Part shown: positions 53,264 through 62,078 of the stretch, piece after piece
Position numbering within the stretch: the stretch's first letter is position 1
Layout of the letters: each line of letters opens with the position of its first letter
Notes under the pieces: model-generated
The model's input: only the letters and a program-made list of their open reading frames with translations
Databases searched by the model: none
What the model was told of the DNA's origin: nothing
Made by a program: the position numbers and the translations under genes
DNA from: Porphyrobacter sp. LM 6
GTDB taxonomy: Bacteria; Pseudomonadota; Alphaproteobacteria; Sphingomonadales; Sphingomonadaceae
Assembly (NCBI RefSeq): GCF_001720465.1
Contig: NZ_CP017113.1
Location: forward strand, 1,984,001 to 2,048,000
DNA: 64,000 nucleotides
Direction of reading: 5' to 3'

Positions 53264-53716
53264 ATGACCCGCTTGTTCCATCGCCTTACCGGGGACCGGA
53301 GCGGTTCCTTCGCGATCGAGACAGCCTTCGTGCTGCCGATCCTGATCCTCATGACGATCGGCATCTTCGAGGTCGGCAGGATGATCGCGCGTCAGCACGA
53401 ATTGCAAAGCGCCGCTAACGAAAGCGAGATTATCATTCTCGCAACGAACCAGGGTGCCGAAACCAATGTCGCGGATATCCGCAACATCTTGCGCAACTCG
53501 TTGAACCTTACCGGCGACGACATCCGGTTGACGCAGAGCTATCGCTGCAATGCAGACGCGGACTTGGTCGCGAGCCCAACCCTTTGTGCCGACGACGAAC
53601 CGATGTCATCGTACATCAATCTCGACGTCACCGACACCTACGAGCCGGTCTGGACCTACATGGGGATCGGCCAGCCCATCAATTTCTCCGTCCAGCGCAG
53701 AGTGCAGGTGTCGTGA
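53264..53716 (+). CDS. TadE-like minor pilin
   Basis: A 150-residue pseudopilin-like protein. The N-terminus DRSGSFAIETAFVLPILILMTIGIFEVGRM is the TadE motif, with a Glu near the start of the hydrophobic segment. The extracytoplasmic domain has two Cys (YRCNAD, TLCADD). It starts one base after the TadG-like stop and overlaps the next start. An upstream in-frame extension is rejected because it lies inside the preceding gene. Confidence 0.83.
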   Translation: MTRLFHRLTGDRSGSFAIETAFVLPILILMTIGIFEVGRMIARQHELQSAANESEIIILATNQGAETNVADIRNILRNSLNLTGDDIRLTQSYRCNADADLVASPTLCADDEPMSSYINLDVTDTYEPVWTYMGIGQPINFSVQRRVQVS

Positions 53717-54180
53717 TGATGCACAGAATCCGCCGCAAATCGGTGACCATTGCCCGCAGGCTGGCGCGTTCGCGCAGCGGCGCTGCGGTGATTGAATTCG
53801 CCCTGCTCGGGCCGTTGTTCCTGATGGTCCTGTTCGGCGTGCTGCAGGTTGGCATCTATCTGCAGAACTACAATGCTGTGCAGTCGCTCGCGTCGGACGG
53901 CGCGCGGTTCGTGATGGTTGAATACCAGAAGGAAAACCAGCTCGACGACGACCAGATCCGTTCGGTGATGCTGGGCCTTTCGACCAACGCACCCTATCTG
54001 CTCAACCCTGACCGGTTGAACATCACAGTTACCCGCGCCGCTTCTATCCGCGTGACCGGGGCCACCAGAATTAACGTGGCGATGGCTTACCGCCTGTCCG
54101 ATTTCATTCCGGGAGTGGATCTTCCGCTCAGCGTGATCCGCTATAACCGCTCGGTCTGGGTTGTGCCCAACCCGACCTGA
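53716..54180 (+). CDS. TadE-like minor pilin, second copy
   Basis: A 154-residue TadE-family protein with SRSGAAVIEFALLGPLFLMVLFGVLQVGIYLQNY as its N-terminal membrane segment. An Ala/Thr/Arg-rich exposed domain follows. The ATG overlaps the preceding stop by one base (TGATG). A GTG three bases earlier is possible. The transcript ends at the bidirectional hairpin at 54201-54232. No tadA/B/C or major pilin gene is in the window. Confidence 0.83.
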   Translation: MMHRIRRKSVTIARRLARSRSGAAVIEFALLGPLFLMVLFGVLQVGIYLQNYNAVQSLASDGARFVMVEYQKENQLDDDQIRSVMLGLSTNAPYLLNPDRLNITVTRAASIRVTGATRINVAMAYRLSDFIPGVDLPLSVIRYNRSVWVVPNPT

Positions 54181-54200
54181 TCAAGCGAACAAAGCAAAAG

Positions 54201-54232
54201 CGCGCCGGTTGCCTCATGTGGCAACCGGCGCG
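54201..54232. terminator. Bidirectional hairpin between tadE-like gene and pdhB
   Basis: A perfect 13-bp stem, CGCGCCGGTTGCC (54201-54213) with GGCAACCGGCGCG (54220-54232), encloses loop TCATGT. It is flanked by CTTTTGCTTT on the minus strand and TTTGCTTA on the plus strand. It sits between two convergent stops and would terminate both transcripts. Confidence 0.85.
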
Positions 54233-54237
54233 TTTGC

Positions 54238-55602
54238 TTATCCGGCGTAGCAGACCTTGCGCGCAGCTTCGGCAATGCGCTTGGCATCGATCAGCGCGAG
54301 CTTTTCGAGGTTGGCAGCATAGGGCAGCGGCACATCCTCGTTGCACACCCGCAGCACCGGCGCATCGAGGTGGTCAAAGCCTTCCTCCATGCAGATGGTG
54401 ATGATCTCGGATGCGATCGAGCAAGTCGGCCAGCCTTCTTCGGCCACGATCAACCGGTTGGTCTTGGCAAGGCTCTTGAGCACCGTGTCCTTGTCGAGCG
54501 GACGCAGGGTGCGAAGATCGATCACTTCGGCATCGATCCCCTCGCCCGCCAGCGTCTCGGCCGCTTCCAGCGCGAGGCCGACTCCGATCGAATAGCTGAC
54601 GATGGTGACGTCCTTGCCCTCGCGCATGATCCGCGCCTTGCCGATCGGCAGCACGTAATCCTCGACATCGGGCACATCGAAGCTGCGGCCATAGACCAGC
54701 TCGTTTTCGAGGAAGACCACCGGATCTTCCGAACGGATCGCGGCCTTCATCAAGCCCTTGGCATCGGCCGCATCATAGGGTGCGATGACGATCAGGCCGG
54801 GCACGCTGGCGTACCACGGACCGTAGTTCTGGCTATGCTGCGCGCCGACGCGTGAGGCGGCGCCATTGGGGCCGCGGAACACGATCGGACAGCGCATCTG
54901 GCCGCCCGACATGTAGTTGGTCTTAGCAGCCGAGTTGATGATGTGATCGATCGCCTGCATCGCGAAGTTGAAGGTCATGAACTCGACGATCGGACGCAAG
55001 CCCCCCATCGCCGCGCCCGCACCGATCCCGGCAAAGCCATATTCGGTGATCGGCGTATCGATCACGCGCTTGGGGCCGAATTCGGCGAGCAACCCTTGCG
55101 TGACCTTGTAGGCGCCCTGATACTCGGCGACTTCCTCACCCATCACGAAGACGCGGCGGTCGCGGCGCATTTCCTCGGCCATCGCATCGCGCAGTGCCTC
55201 GCGCACCGTGGTGCTGACCATCGCGGTACCGGCAGGGATCGCCGGATCGGCAACGGGCGCCGAACGAACCGGGGCTTCGACCTTGGCGGCGGGAGCGGGC
55301 GCAGGAGCAGCCACGGCAGCGGCAGGTTCCGGCGCTGCGGCGGCAGGTGAAGCAACGTCGCCCTCGCCCGCGATCAACGCGATCACCGCGCCCACTGCAA
55401 CATCCTCGGTTCCGGCGGGCACGAGGATCTTCTCGAGCACGCCTTCGTCGATCGCCTCGAATTCCATCGTCGCCTTGTCGGTCTCGATTTCGGCGATGAT
55501 GTCGCCCGGCTCGATCCGGTCGCCTTCTGCCTTGAGCCACTTGGCGAGCGTACCCTGCTCCATCGTCGGGGAAAGCGCCGGCATCTTCAGTTCAATACCC
55601 AT
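54238..55602 (-). CDS. pdhB: Pyruvate dehydrogenase E1 beta with N-terminal lipoyl domain
   Basis: The 454-residue beta subunit of pyruvate dehydrogenase E1. Residues 1-80 form a lipoyl domain with Lys43 in [10 protein letters not shown], almost the same sequence as the PdhC lipoyl domain. An Ala/Pro linker leads to the transketolase-like E1-beta domain from about 130 ([39 protein letters not shown]). The lipoylated E1-beta is known from Zymomonas and rhizobia. It follows pdhA by three bases on the minus strand. The TPP is shared with PdhA. Confidence 0.96.
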   Translation of the reverse strand: MGIELKMPALSPTMEQGTLAKWLKAEGDRIEPGDIIAEIETDKATMEFEAIDEGVLEKILVPAGTEDVAVGAVIALIAGEGDVASPAAAAPEPAAAVAAPAPAPAAKVEAPVRSAPVADPAIPAGTAMVSTTVREALRDAMAEEMRRDRRVFVMGEEVAEYQGAYKVTQGLLAEFGPKRVIDTPITEYGFAGIGAGAAMGGLRPIVEFMTFNFAMQAIDHIINSAAKTNYMSGGQMRCPIVFRGPNGAASRVGAQHSQNYGPWYASVPGLIVIAPYDAADAKGLMKAAIRSEDPVVFLENELVYGRSFDVPDVEDYVLPIGKARIMREGKDVTIVSYSIGVGLALEAAETLAGEGIDAEVIDLRTLRPLDKDTVLKSLAKTNRLIVAEEGWPTCSIASEIITICMEEGFDHLDAPVLRVCNEDVPLPYAANLEKLALIDAKRIAEAARKVCYAG

Positions 55603-55605
55603 GGC

Positions 55606-56673
55606 TCAATACTCCTCCACCAGCACATCGGTGTAGAGTTCACCTGCTGCAGGTTCGGGCGAGGTTTCGGCAAAATCGGCCGAGGCGGCGACTTCGGCGC
55701 GGATCGCCTTGTCGATGGCCTTCAACTCGTCCTCGGTCTTGCCCGCCTCGATCAGGGTCTTCTTGAGGCCCTCGATCGGATCGTGGTGATCGCGCTGTTC
55801 CTGGACTTCCTCGCGGGTGCGGTACTTGGCCGGGTCGGACATCGAGTGGCCGCGATAACGGTAGGTGTTGCACTCCATCAGCACCGGCCCCTTGCCGGCG
55901 CGCACATGGGCAAAGGCGACTTCGGCAGCGGCGCGCACTTCGAGCACGTCCATGCCGTTCACTTCCATGCCCGGAATGCGGAACGCGGTGCCGCGGCGGT
56001 AGAAGCGCGTTTCCGCCGAAGACCGCTTGGACGCAGTGCCCATCGCGTACTGGTTGTCCTCGACCACGAACACGATCGGCAGGTTCCACAAGGCGGCCAT
56101 GTTGAAGGTCTCGTAGACCTGCCCCTGGTTCGCCGCACCGTCGCCGAAATAGGCGAGGCACAGACCCCCATCCTCGTTGTACTGGTGCGCGAGCGCAAGG
56201 CCCCCGCCGAGCGCCACCTGCGCGCCGACGATGCCGTGCCCGCCATAGAATTTGTGCTCGGTCGAGAACATGTGCATCGACCCGCCCTTGCCCTTCGAGA
56301 TTCCGGCTTCGCGGCCCGTGAGCTCGGCCATGATCACCTTGGGATCGATCCCGTAGGCAAGCATGTGGCCGTGATCGCGGTAGCCGGTGATGACACTGTC
56401 ACGCTCCGGATCGAGTGCCGATTGCAGGCCGATCGCGACCGCTTCCTGCCCGATATAGAGGTGACAGAAACCGCCGATCAGGCCGAGGCCGTAAAGCTGG
56501 CCGACCTTCTCCTCGAAGCGGCGGATCAGCAGCATCTGGCGGTAGAATTCCATCATCTCCGCCTCGGTGGCGGCATAGCGCTTCTTCGCTTCGAAGGCGT
56601 CCTGCAACGAATGCAGGATGAAATCGCTATCGTCCGCAGCCTTGGCGGACGGTTTCGCGGGCTGTTTGGCCAA
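55606..56673 (-). CDS. pdhA: Pyruvate dehydrogenase E1 alpha
   Basis: A 355-residue TPP-dependent decarboxylase subunit. The TPP motif runs from GDGAANQGQVYETFNMAALW to the Asn in VVEDNQYAMGT. The phosphorylation-loop-like segment is YRYRGHSMSDPAKYRTREEV. GFCHLYIGQEAVAIG marks the substrate site. The start is probably TTG at 56673, seven bases after GAGGG, giving MAKQPAKPSAKAA. Another TTG at 56679 is only one base from that site. It is the upstream gene of pdhA-pdhB. E2 and E3 genes lie about 34 kb away. Confidence 0.95.
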   Translation of the reverse strand: MAKQPAKPSAKAADDSDFILHSLQDAFEAKKRYAATEAEMMEFYRQMLLIRRFEEKVGQLYGLGLIGGFCHLYIGQEAVAIGLQSALDPERDSVITGYRDHGHMLAYGIDPKVIMAELTGREAGISKGKGGSMHMFSTEHKFYGGHGIVGAQVALGGGLALAHQYNEDGGLCLAYFGDGAANQGQVYETFNMAALWNLPIVFVVEDNQYAMGTASKRSSAETRFYRRGTAFRIPGMEVNGMDVLEVRAAAEVAFAHVRAGKGPVLMECNTYRYRGHSMSDPAKYRTREEVQEQRDHHDPIEGLKKTLIEAGKTEDELKAIDKAIRAEVAASADFAETSPEPAAGELYTDVLVEEY

Positions 56674-56819
56674 GATCAATCCCTCTCTCTGGCGCGCTCA
56701 TGGGGAGGAGAAGCGCATGAGAGTTCTATAGGCAGTCAGACCCCACCCGCGCAACGCCAAGCCGTAGCGGAAGCCGCGCCCGCATACGAAATCAGGATGA
56801 TGTGAAATTTTCGGTTAGT

Positions 56820-57122
56820 TCACTCGTCTTCGAGTGTAACAACCACTTCGTCTTCGCGCATCACGCCGAGCTGTTCGCGCACAAGCTCGCTCGCAAGGTC
56901 GGGATCGGCGGCCTGCGGATCGAGCAACATCACCCGATTCCGAAGCGCATCGCGTTGCTGGGTGAGGCGCGCAATTTCTGCCTCGCGCTGTTTGAGCGCG
57001 GTGCTGTTCTCGCTCCAGGCAAGCAGGCCGGTCGGGCCAGCCACGGCAAACCCGCCGAGCAGCACCAGCGCCAGCAGCGCAAGATTGCGCTTGAGCCTGC
57101 CATCCGGTCCGACGTTTCGCAT
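56820..57122 (-). CDS. ftsB: Septum formation initiator FtsB/DivIC
   Basis: A 100-residue bitopic division protein. A short cytoplasmic N-terminus is followed by one transmembrane helix (LALLALVLLGGFAVAGPTGLLAW). A coiled coil (ENSTALKQREAEIARLTQQRDALRNRVMLLD) and an acidic end (REDEVVVTLEDE) follow. It works with FtsL and FtsQ at the septum. The start at 57122 is the first ATG giving the normal length. It lies upstream of pdhA, a common alphaproteobacterial neighbour. Confidence 0.9.
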   Translation of the reverse strand: MRNVGPDGRLKRNLALLALVLLGGFAVAGPTGLLAWSENSTALKQREAEIARLTQQRDALRNRVMLLDPQAADPDLASELVREQLGVMREDEVVVTLEDE

Positions 57123-57227
57123 TACTGAGCCTGTTCCCCTTGTCGCATGATCGACAGAATCACACTTGCCGCGTCGCTGCAAGGGTCTTGCGCTGCGCCG
57201 CGCACAATTCCGTGTCGCCCGCGCGGA

Positions 57228-58397
57228 TCAATAGCTGCGCGGCAGGCCCAGAACGTGCTCGGCGAGATAGGACAGGATGAGGTTGGTCGAGATCGGCGCC
57301 ACGGTATAAAGCCGCGCCTCGCGGAACTTGCGCTCGACGTCGTATTCCTCGGCAAAACCGAAACCGCCAAATGTCTGGACGCACATATCCGCGGCCGCCC
57401 AGCTGGCTTCGGACGCGAGGAGCTTTGCCATATTGGCTTCTTCGCCCGGATTGCCGCCTTCATCGTAAACCCGAGCGGCGTGGTGCACCATCAGCTCGGC
57501 GGCGCGCATCTGGGCATAGCAGCGCGCGATCGGGAACTGCACGCCCTGGTTCTGCCCGATGGGGCGGGCGAACACGCTGCGGTCCTTGGCATAGCCGGTC
57601 GCCTTCTCGATGAACCATTTGGCATCGCCAATGCACTCGGCAGCGATCAGGATGCGCTCGGCATTCATTCCGGAGAGAATATAGCGGAAGCCCTTGCCCT
57701 CTTCACCCACCAACGCCGAGGCGGGGATGCGCAGATCATCGAAAAACACCTCGCAGGACGAGTGATTCATCATCGTGCGGATCGGCTTGACCGTCATGCC
57801 GTTTTTCAGCGCGGCCTGCATATCGACGAGGAAAATCGAGAGGCCTTCGGTCTTGCTGGCCGCTTCCTCGCGCGGGGTGGTGCGGGCGAGCAGCAGCATC
57901 AGATCGGAATATTCGGCGCGGCTGGTCCAGATCTTCTGGCCGTTGATGACATAGTGATCGCCATCACGCACCGCGCGGGTCTTGAGGCTCAGGGTGTCAG
58001 TGCCGCTGGTCGGCTCGCTCACCCCGAACGCCTGCAAACGAAGCTCTCCGCTCGCGATGCGCGGCAGGTAGGCCGCCTTCTGCTCGGGTGAGCCATACCG
58101 CAGCAGCGTGTTCATGATGTACATTTGTGCGTGAGCGGATGAGCCGTTGCACCCGCTTGCCTGGATTTCCTCCATGATCACGCAAGCCGCCTCAAGGCTG
58201 AGGCCGCTGCCGCCGTGTTCGGTAGGGATCAGCGCGGCCAGAAAGCCCGCCTTGGTCAGCGCGTCGACGAATTCCGCCGGATATTCGCGCACGGCGTCCT
58301 TGGCCCGCCAGTATTCGCCGGGAAACCCGTCACACAGCGCACGCACCGCACGGCGGATTTCGGCGAGTTCCTCGGGCTCGTGAGCGGGTTTGGACAC
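57228..58397 (-). CDS. Acyl-CoA dehydrogenase family protein
   Basis: An FAD enzyme of 389 residues oxidising an acyl-CoA to the 2-enoyl form. Family motifs are LQAFGVSEPTSGTDTLSLKTRA, the FAD-loop sequence YVINGQKIWTSRAEYSD, RPIGQNQGVQFPIA and the C-terminal QTFGGFGFAEEYDVERKFREARLYTVAPISTN. The chain-length preference cannot be read. The start is GTG 58397, six bases after GGAGG. The overlapping ATG is out of frame. It is divergent from the dehalogenase-like gene with 145 bases between starts. Confidence 0.9.
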   Translation of the reverse strand: MSKPAHEPEELAEIRRAVRALCDGFPGEYWRAKDAVREYPAEFVDALTKAGFLAALIPTEHGGSGLSLEAACVIMEEIQASGCNGSSAHAQMYIMNTLLRYGSPEQKAAYLPRIASGELRLQAFGVSEPTSGTDTLSLKTRAVRDGDHYVINGQKIWTSRAEYSDLMLLLARTTPREEAASKTEGLSIFLVDMQAALKNGMTVKPIRTMMNHSSCEVFFDDLRIPASALVGEEGKGFRYILSGMNAERILIAAECIGDAKWFIEKATGYAKDRSVFARPIGQNQGVQFPIARCYAQMRAAELMVHHAARVYDEGGNPGEEANMAKLLASEASWAAADMCVQTFGGFGFAEEYDVERKFREARLYTVAPISTNLILSYLAEHVLGLPRSY

Positions 58398-58542
58398 GCA
58401 TTTCCTCCTGTTGGCGGCGGGTGACTTGCCTGCTCGCGCTCCCCAAGTCCACCTCACCAATTTGGGTGCTTTCGGACAAGACACGGATCATGGCAATCCC
58501 GTTTCGATCTGCTACTGACCAACCATCGAGGGAGGACCATCC

Positions 58543-59460
58543 ATGAAGATCATCACCCATGACCCCGCCCGCTTTGCCGACCTGCCGGGCTACCCCTTTG
58601 CCGAGAACTGGCTGACGATCGACCTTGGCGATGGCCTCGCGGCGAAGATGCATTACCTTGACGAAGGTCCGAAGGTTGCCCCGCCGCTGCTCCTGTTTCA
58701 CGGCGAGCCTTCGTGGTCCTACCTCTATCGCAAGATGATCCCGCTGCTCGTCGATGCAGGGTTTCGCTGCCTCGCGCCCGATCTCATCGGGTTCGGCAAG
58801 AGCGACAAGCCGGATGATCAGGGCTTCTACACCTACGCCCGCCACGTCGACTGGCTGAGGCAATGGCGCGATGCCGTGGTGCCGCAACAAGCCGGGTTGT
58901 TCTGCCAGGACTGGGGCGGGCTGCTCGGCCTGCGGATGGTCGGGCAGGAACCCGAACGCTTCGCCTTCGTCGTCGCCAGCAACACCTTTCTGCCGACCGG
59001 CGGGGGCAAAGCTTCGCCCGGTTTCCTCGCATGGCGCGAATTCGCCCGCTCCTCGCCCGATTTCAAGATCGGCGGAATCATGGATCGCGGCTGCCAATCG
59101 GAGCTCTCGCCGGCCGAAGTCGCCGCCTATGACGCGCCCTTCCCCGACGAACCCAGCAAGGCCGGCGCGCGGGCCTTCCCGCAGCTGGTGCCGGTCGAGG
59201 ATGGCATGGACGGCGTTGCCGACAATATCGCAGCGTGGGAGGGGCTTGCGGGTTTCGACAAGCCCTTCCTGACGCTGTTCGGCGAGGATGATCCGGTGCT
59301 GGGCATGGCCGGCCCGCTGCTCGCAAAACGCATCAAGGGGGCGGAAGGACAGCCCCATGCGATGCTGGCGAAGTGCGGCCACTTCAGCCAGGAAGATCGC
59401 CCTTCGGAACTGGCGCAAGGTGTCATCGACATGGCAAGGCTGGCGGGCTTCCTCGCTTGA
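58543..59460 (+). CDS. Haloalkane dehalogenase, subfamily I-like alpha/beta hydrolase
   Basis: A 305-residue alpha/beta hydrolase. HGEPSWSYLYRKMIP (53-67) is nearly identical to the DhlA-type oxyanion segment. The nucleophile is Asp123, followed by the halide-binding Trp124, in CQDWGGLLGLR. The acid is Asp249 or Asp250 (FGEDDPVLG) and the base is His280 (KCGHFSQED). An Asp nucleophile with QDWGG fits haloalkane dehalogenases rather than esterases. The second halide-binding Trp of the cap could not be assigned with confidence. It is coupled by a TTGA overlap to an MFS gene. The true substrate is unknown. Confidence 0.82.
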   Translation: MKIITHDPARFADLPGYPFAENWLTIDLGDGLAAKMHYLDEGPKVAPPLLLFHGEPSWSYLYRKMIPLLVDAGFRCLAPDLIGFGKSDKPDDQGFYTYARHVDWLRQWRDAVVPQQAGLFCQDWGGLLGLRMVGQEPERFAFVVASNTFLPTGGGKASPGFLAWREFARSSPDFKIGGIMDRGCQSELSPAEVAAYDAPFPDEPSKAGARAFPQLVPVEDGMDGVADNIAAWEGLAGFDKPFLTLFGEDDPVLGMAGPLLAKRIKGAEGQPHAMLAKCGHFSQEDRPSELAQGVIDMARLAGFLA

Positions 59461-60662
59461 ACGACCCCGCGCCTCCCCTTGCCTATCTCACCCGCGCGCA
59501 GGAATGGGCGCTGGCGGTGACGATCGCGGTCGTCACTGCCAATGCCTATTATATCCATCCGATCATTGGCGAGGTGGCGCGCGCCTTCGGCGTGGGCGAG
59601 GCCGAGATCGGTCTGGTGCCCGCGCTCAACCAGCTGGCGCTGGCGCTTGGTATCCTGCTGCTGCTGCCGCTGGGGGACTTCTATTCCAACCGCACCCTGT
59701 GCCTAATCTTTGTCGCCGGGCAGACGCTGTGCCTTGGCGGCATGGTGATTGCGCCGGATTTCGTCCTGTTCACCGCCGCTTCCACCCTGCTCGGTTTCTT
59801 CACCATCGCGCCCTATCTGATCCCCGCCTTCGCCTCGAAACGCGTCGCGCCTGAACGGCTTGGGCAAGTGACCGCGCAGCTCACCGCAGGCGTGATTTTC
59901 GGAATCCTCGTGGCGCGCATGGGGGCAGGCATCATTGCCGAGCACGCCGACTGGCACACCGTGTATATCTGTGCGCTGGCGATCATGACGGCGGTAACCG
60001 CCTTTCTACCGATCGCGATGCGAAGCGAAGGCACTGCACTCAAGCAGCCCGCCACCGGGTATGGCGCGCTGATAGCGTCGGTCTTCACGCTCGCCGCGCG
60101 CTATCCGGACATGCGGATTTCGGCGGCGATCCAGGGTCTGAACTTCGCAATCTTCACCGCCAGCTGGCTGGCGCTGGCGCTGCATCTGACCAGCCCCGCG
60201 CTGGGCTATGGCACGGATGATGTCGGCTATCTCGCCGGGGTGGCAGCGATCAGCATTTTCACCACGCCGCGCCTTGGTCGCTGGGCGGACAAGGTCGGCC
60301 CGCGCAAGGCCCGGCTGGTGGCGGCCGTGGTGCAGTTTGCAGGGGTAGCGCTCTACTACCCCTTGGGCTTCGGCATCTGGAGTGTTCTGGTGCCGTTGCT
60401 GCTGACCAATATGGTCGGCCCGACCGTGGACGTGACCGGGCGGATGACGCTGTTCACTCTCGCCCCCGATATCCGCACCCGGCTGACCACATCCTACATC
60501 GTAACAATGTTCGTAGGCGGCGCGATCGGCAGCGCCGCTGGCACCTCAATATACGACCTGGGCGGCTGGGCGGCGACATGTGCGCTGCTGCTGGCGATGT
60601 CGGGCGGCGTGGTCGCCCTGTCGCTGCTGGCAGAGCGGCGCTGGGCGGCGAGCAAAGCCTGA
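59457..60662 (+). CDS. MFS transporter, drug:H+ antiporter-like
   Basis: A 401-residue inner-membrane transporter with about 12 hydrophobic segments. It starts MNDPAPPLAYLTRAQEWALAVT from a TTG overlapping the preceding stop, and an early loop reads LPLGDFYSNR. The second half repeats the pattern with RLGRWADKVGPRKARLV (the 8-9 loop motif). The substrate is unknown. The overlap with the dehalogenase-like gene suggests linked function, such as export of a product, but that is inference. Confidence 0.82.
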   Translation: MNDPAPPLAYLTRAQEWALAVTIAVVTANAYYIHPIIGEVARAFGVGEAEIGLVPALNQLALALGILLLLPLGDFYSNRTLCLIFVAGQTLCLGGMVIAPDFVLFTAASTLLGFFTIAPYLIPAFASKRVAPERLGQVTAQLTAGVIFGILVARMGAGIIAEHADWHTVYICALAIMTAVTAFLPIAMRSEGTALKQPATGYGALIASVFTLAARYPDMRISAAIQGLNFAIFTASWLALALHLTSPALGYGTDDVGYLAGVAAISIFTTPRLGRWADKVGPRKARLVAAVVQFAGVALYYPLGFGIWSVLVPLLLTNMVGPTVDVTGRMTLFTLAPDIRTRLTTSYIVTMFVGGAIGSAAGTSIYDLGGWAATCALLLAMSGGVVALSLLAERRWAASKA

Positions 60663-60672
60663 CCTGGGGGAA

Positions 60673-60749
60673 TGGTGACCCCGGCGCGATTCGAACGCGC
60701 GGCCCTCAGATTAGGAATCTGATGCTCTATCCTGCTGAGCTACGGGGTC
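60673..60749 (-). tRNA. tRNA-Arg(CCU)
   Basis: 77 bases with encoded CCA. The acceptor GACCCCG pairs perfectly with CGGGGTC, discriminator A. Anticodon stem TCAGA/TCTGA encloses loop TTCCTAA, giving anticodon CCT. T arm GCGCG-TTCGAAT-CGCGC. It reads the rare arginine codon AGG. It is on the minus strand, 10 bases past the stop of the convergent MFS gene. Confidence 0.96.
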
Positions 60750-60782
60750 CCGCGGCGATCAATAGCAGCGCGGGCTTTCCAA

Positions 60783-61250
60783 TCAATTGAGTTTGTCGGG
60801 CGGCGCCACCGGGAACGGCAGCGGGGCAACCGGCAGGCCTTCCTCGATCATTGCCTTGGCTTCGGCGAGGCTCGCCTGCCCGTGGATAGGCGCCTCCTCG
60901 CGCTCGCCATAGTGCATCTTGCGGGTTTCCTCGGCGAACTTGTCGCCGACCCAGGTCGAGTTCTTCAGCGCTTCGGCCTGTGCCTTGGCCAGCGCAGCGA
61001 GCGCCTTCTGCATCTCGGGCGGCATGGGCGTATTGGCGAGCTGCTGTGTTGCAGCGGCAGGGGCAGAAGCTGGCTTGCTGTTGCCCTTGGCCGGAACCGC
61101 AGGGGCCATCGGTGCCTTGCTGATCTCGCCCGAACCGCAGTTCGGACAGACGAGGAGACCACGTGCGCGCTGGTCCTCGAAATCTCCCGAGGAGCCGAAC
61201 CAGCCTTCGAAGCGGTGGCCGTGGGTGCAGGCAAGGTCGAAAACGATCAT
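60783..61250 (-). CDS. DUF1178 zinc-ribbon protein
   Basis: A 155-residue protein of the DUF1178 family, function unknown. The N-terminus MIVFDLACTHGHRFEGWFGSSGDFEDQ and the CPNCGS pair suggest a zinc ribbon using Cys8 and His10/His12 with the CxxC. An Ala/Pro-rich linker follows. The conserved C-terminal half reads STWVGDKFAEETRKMHYGEREEAPIHGQASLAEAKAMIEEG. It follows the amidase gene by six bases and grxC before that, so grxC-nit-DUF1178 is one operon. Confidence 0.87.
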   Translation of the reverse strand: MIVFDLACTHGHRFEGWFGSSGDFEDQRARGLLVCPNCGSGEISKAPMAPAVPAKGNSKPASAPAAATQQLANTPMPPEMQKALAALAKAQAEALKNSTWVGDKFAEETRKMHYGEREEAPIHGQASLAEAKAMIEEGLPVAPLPFPVAPPDKLN

Positions 61251-61256
61251 GGCAGG

Positions 61257-62078
61257 TCAGGATTTGGGGATTGCGCGGCGGTTGGTAAGAGAAGGCACCT
61301 GCGCGCGGACTTCGGCAATGCGGGCAAGATCGATGTCGCAGAAGCCGAGGCCCGCCGCTTCCCCGCCCATGTCGAGCAGCACCTCGCCCCACGGATCGAC
61401 GACAAGACTGTGGCCATAGGTGGCGCGCCCATCCTCATGCTCGCCGACCTGCGCGGCGGCGATGACAAAGGCGCTCGCCTCGATCGCGCGGGCGCGCAGC
61501 ATGACGTGCCAATGCGCAGCGCCGGTGGGTTTGGTAAAGGCCGCCGGCACCGCGATCGCATCGCAGCGCCGATCGCCCAATGCGCCGAACAGCGCGGGAA
61601 AGCGCAGGTCATAGCACACCGTCAGCCCGAGCCGCCCGACAGGGGTGTCATCAATGCTGACCACCGCGCGCCCCGCCTCGTAAGCGTTGCTCTCCCGCCA
61701 GCTCTCCCCGCTTGCGAGATCGACATCGAACATGTGCATCTTGTCATAGGTGACCGGCGCGCTCGCCCCAGGCGCAAACAGCATCGAGCGGTTGGCGTTC
61801 TTCCCGCCGCCTGCCGCCACTGCCATCGATCCCAGTGCAATCGTAACGCCGGTATCGCGCGCCAGATTGGCCAGCATCGGCACGAAGGGCGAGGCGTCCT
61901 GCGGCACGATATGCGCCGCCGCCCGCGCGCGGTTGCGATCCAGCAGTAGCGACATTTCCGGTGTGAACAGCATTTCAGCCCCACCATCGCGCGCGGCGAC
62001 AACGGCATCGCGGATCACCGCGAAATTGTGCGCCGGGTCGATGCCCGAACACATTTGCAGAAGCGCGATTTTCGGCAT
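61257..62078 (-). CDS. Nitrilase-superfamily carbon-nitrogen hydrolase (Nit1/Nit2-like)
   Basis: A 273-residue amidase with the Glu-Lys-Cys triad: Glu41 (FTPEMSLL), Lys113 (YDKMHMFD) and Cys155 (TVCYDLRFP). The segment HMFDVDLASGESWRES is characteristic of the Nit branch that repairs deaminated glutathione or omega-amides. Coupling to grxC (ATGA overlap) fits a link to glutathione metabolism, as inference. Cytosolic. Confidence 0.88.
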   Translation of the reverse strand: MPKIALLQMCSGIDPAHNFAVIRDAVVAARDGGAEMLFTPEMSLLLDRNRARAAAHIVPQDASPFVPMLANLARDTGVTIALGSMAVAAGGGKNANRSMLFAPGASAPVTYDKMHMFDVDLASGESWRESNAYEAGRAVVSIDDTPVGRLGLTVCYDLRFPALFGALGDRRCDAIAVPAAFTKPTGAAHWHVMLRARAIEASAFVIAAAQVGEHEDGRATYGHSLVVDPWGEVLLDMGGEAAGLGFCDIDLARIAEVRAQVPSLTNRRAIPKS

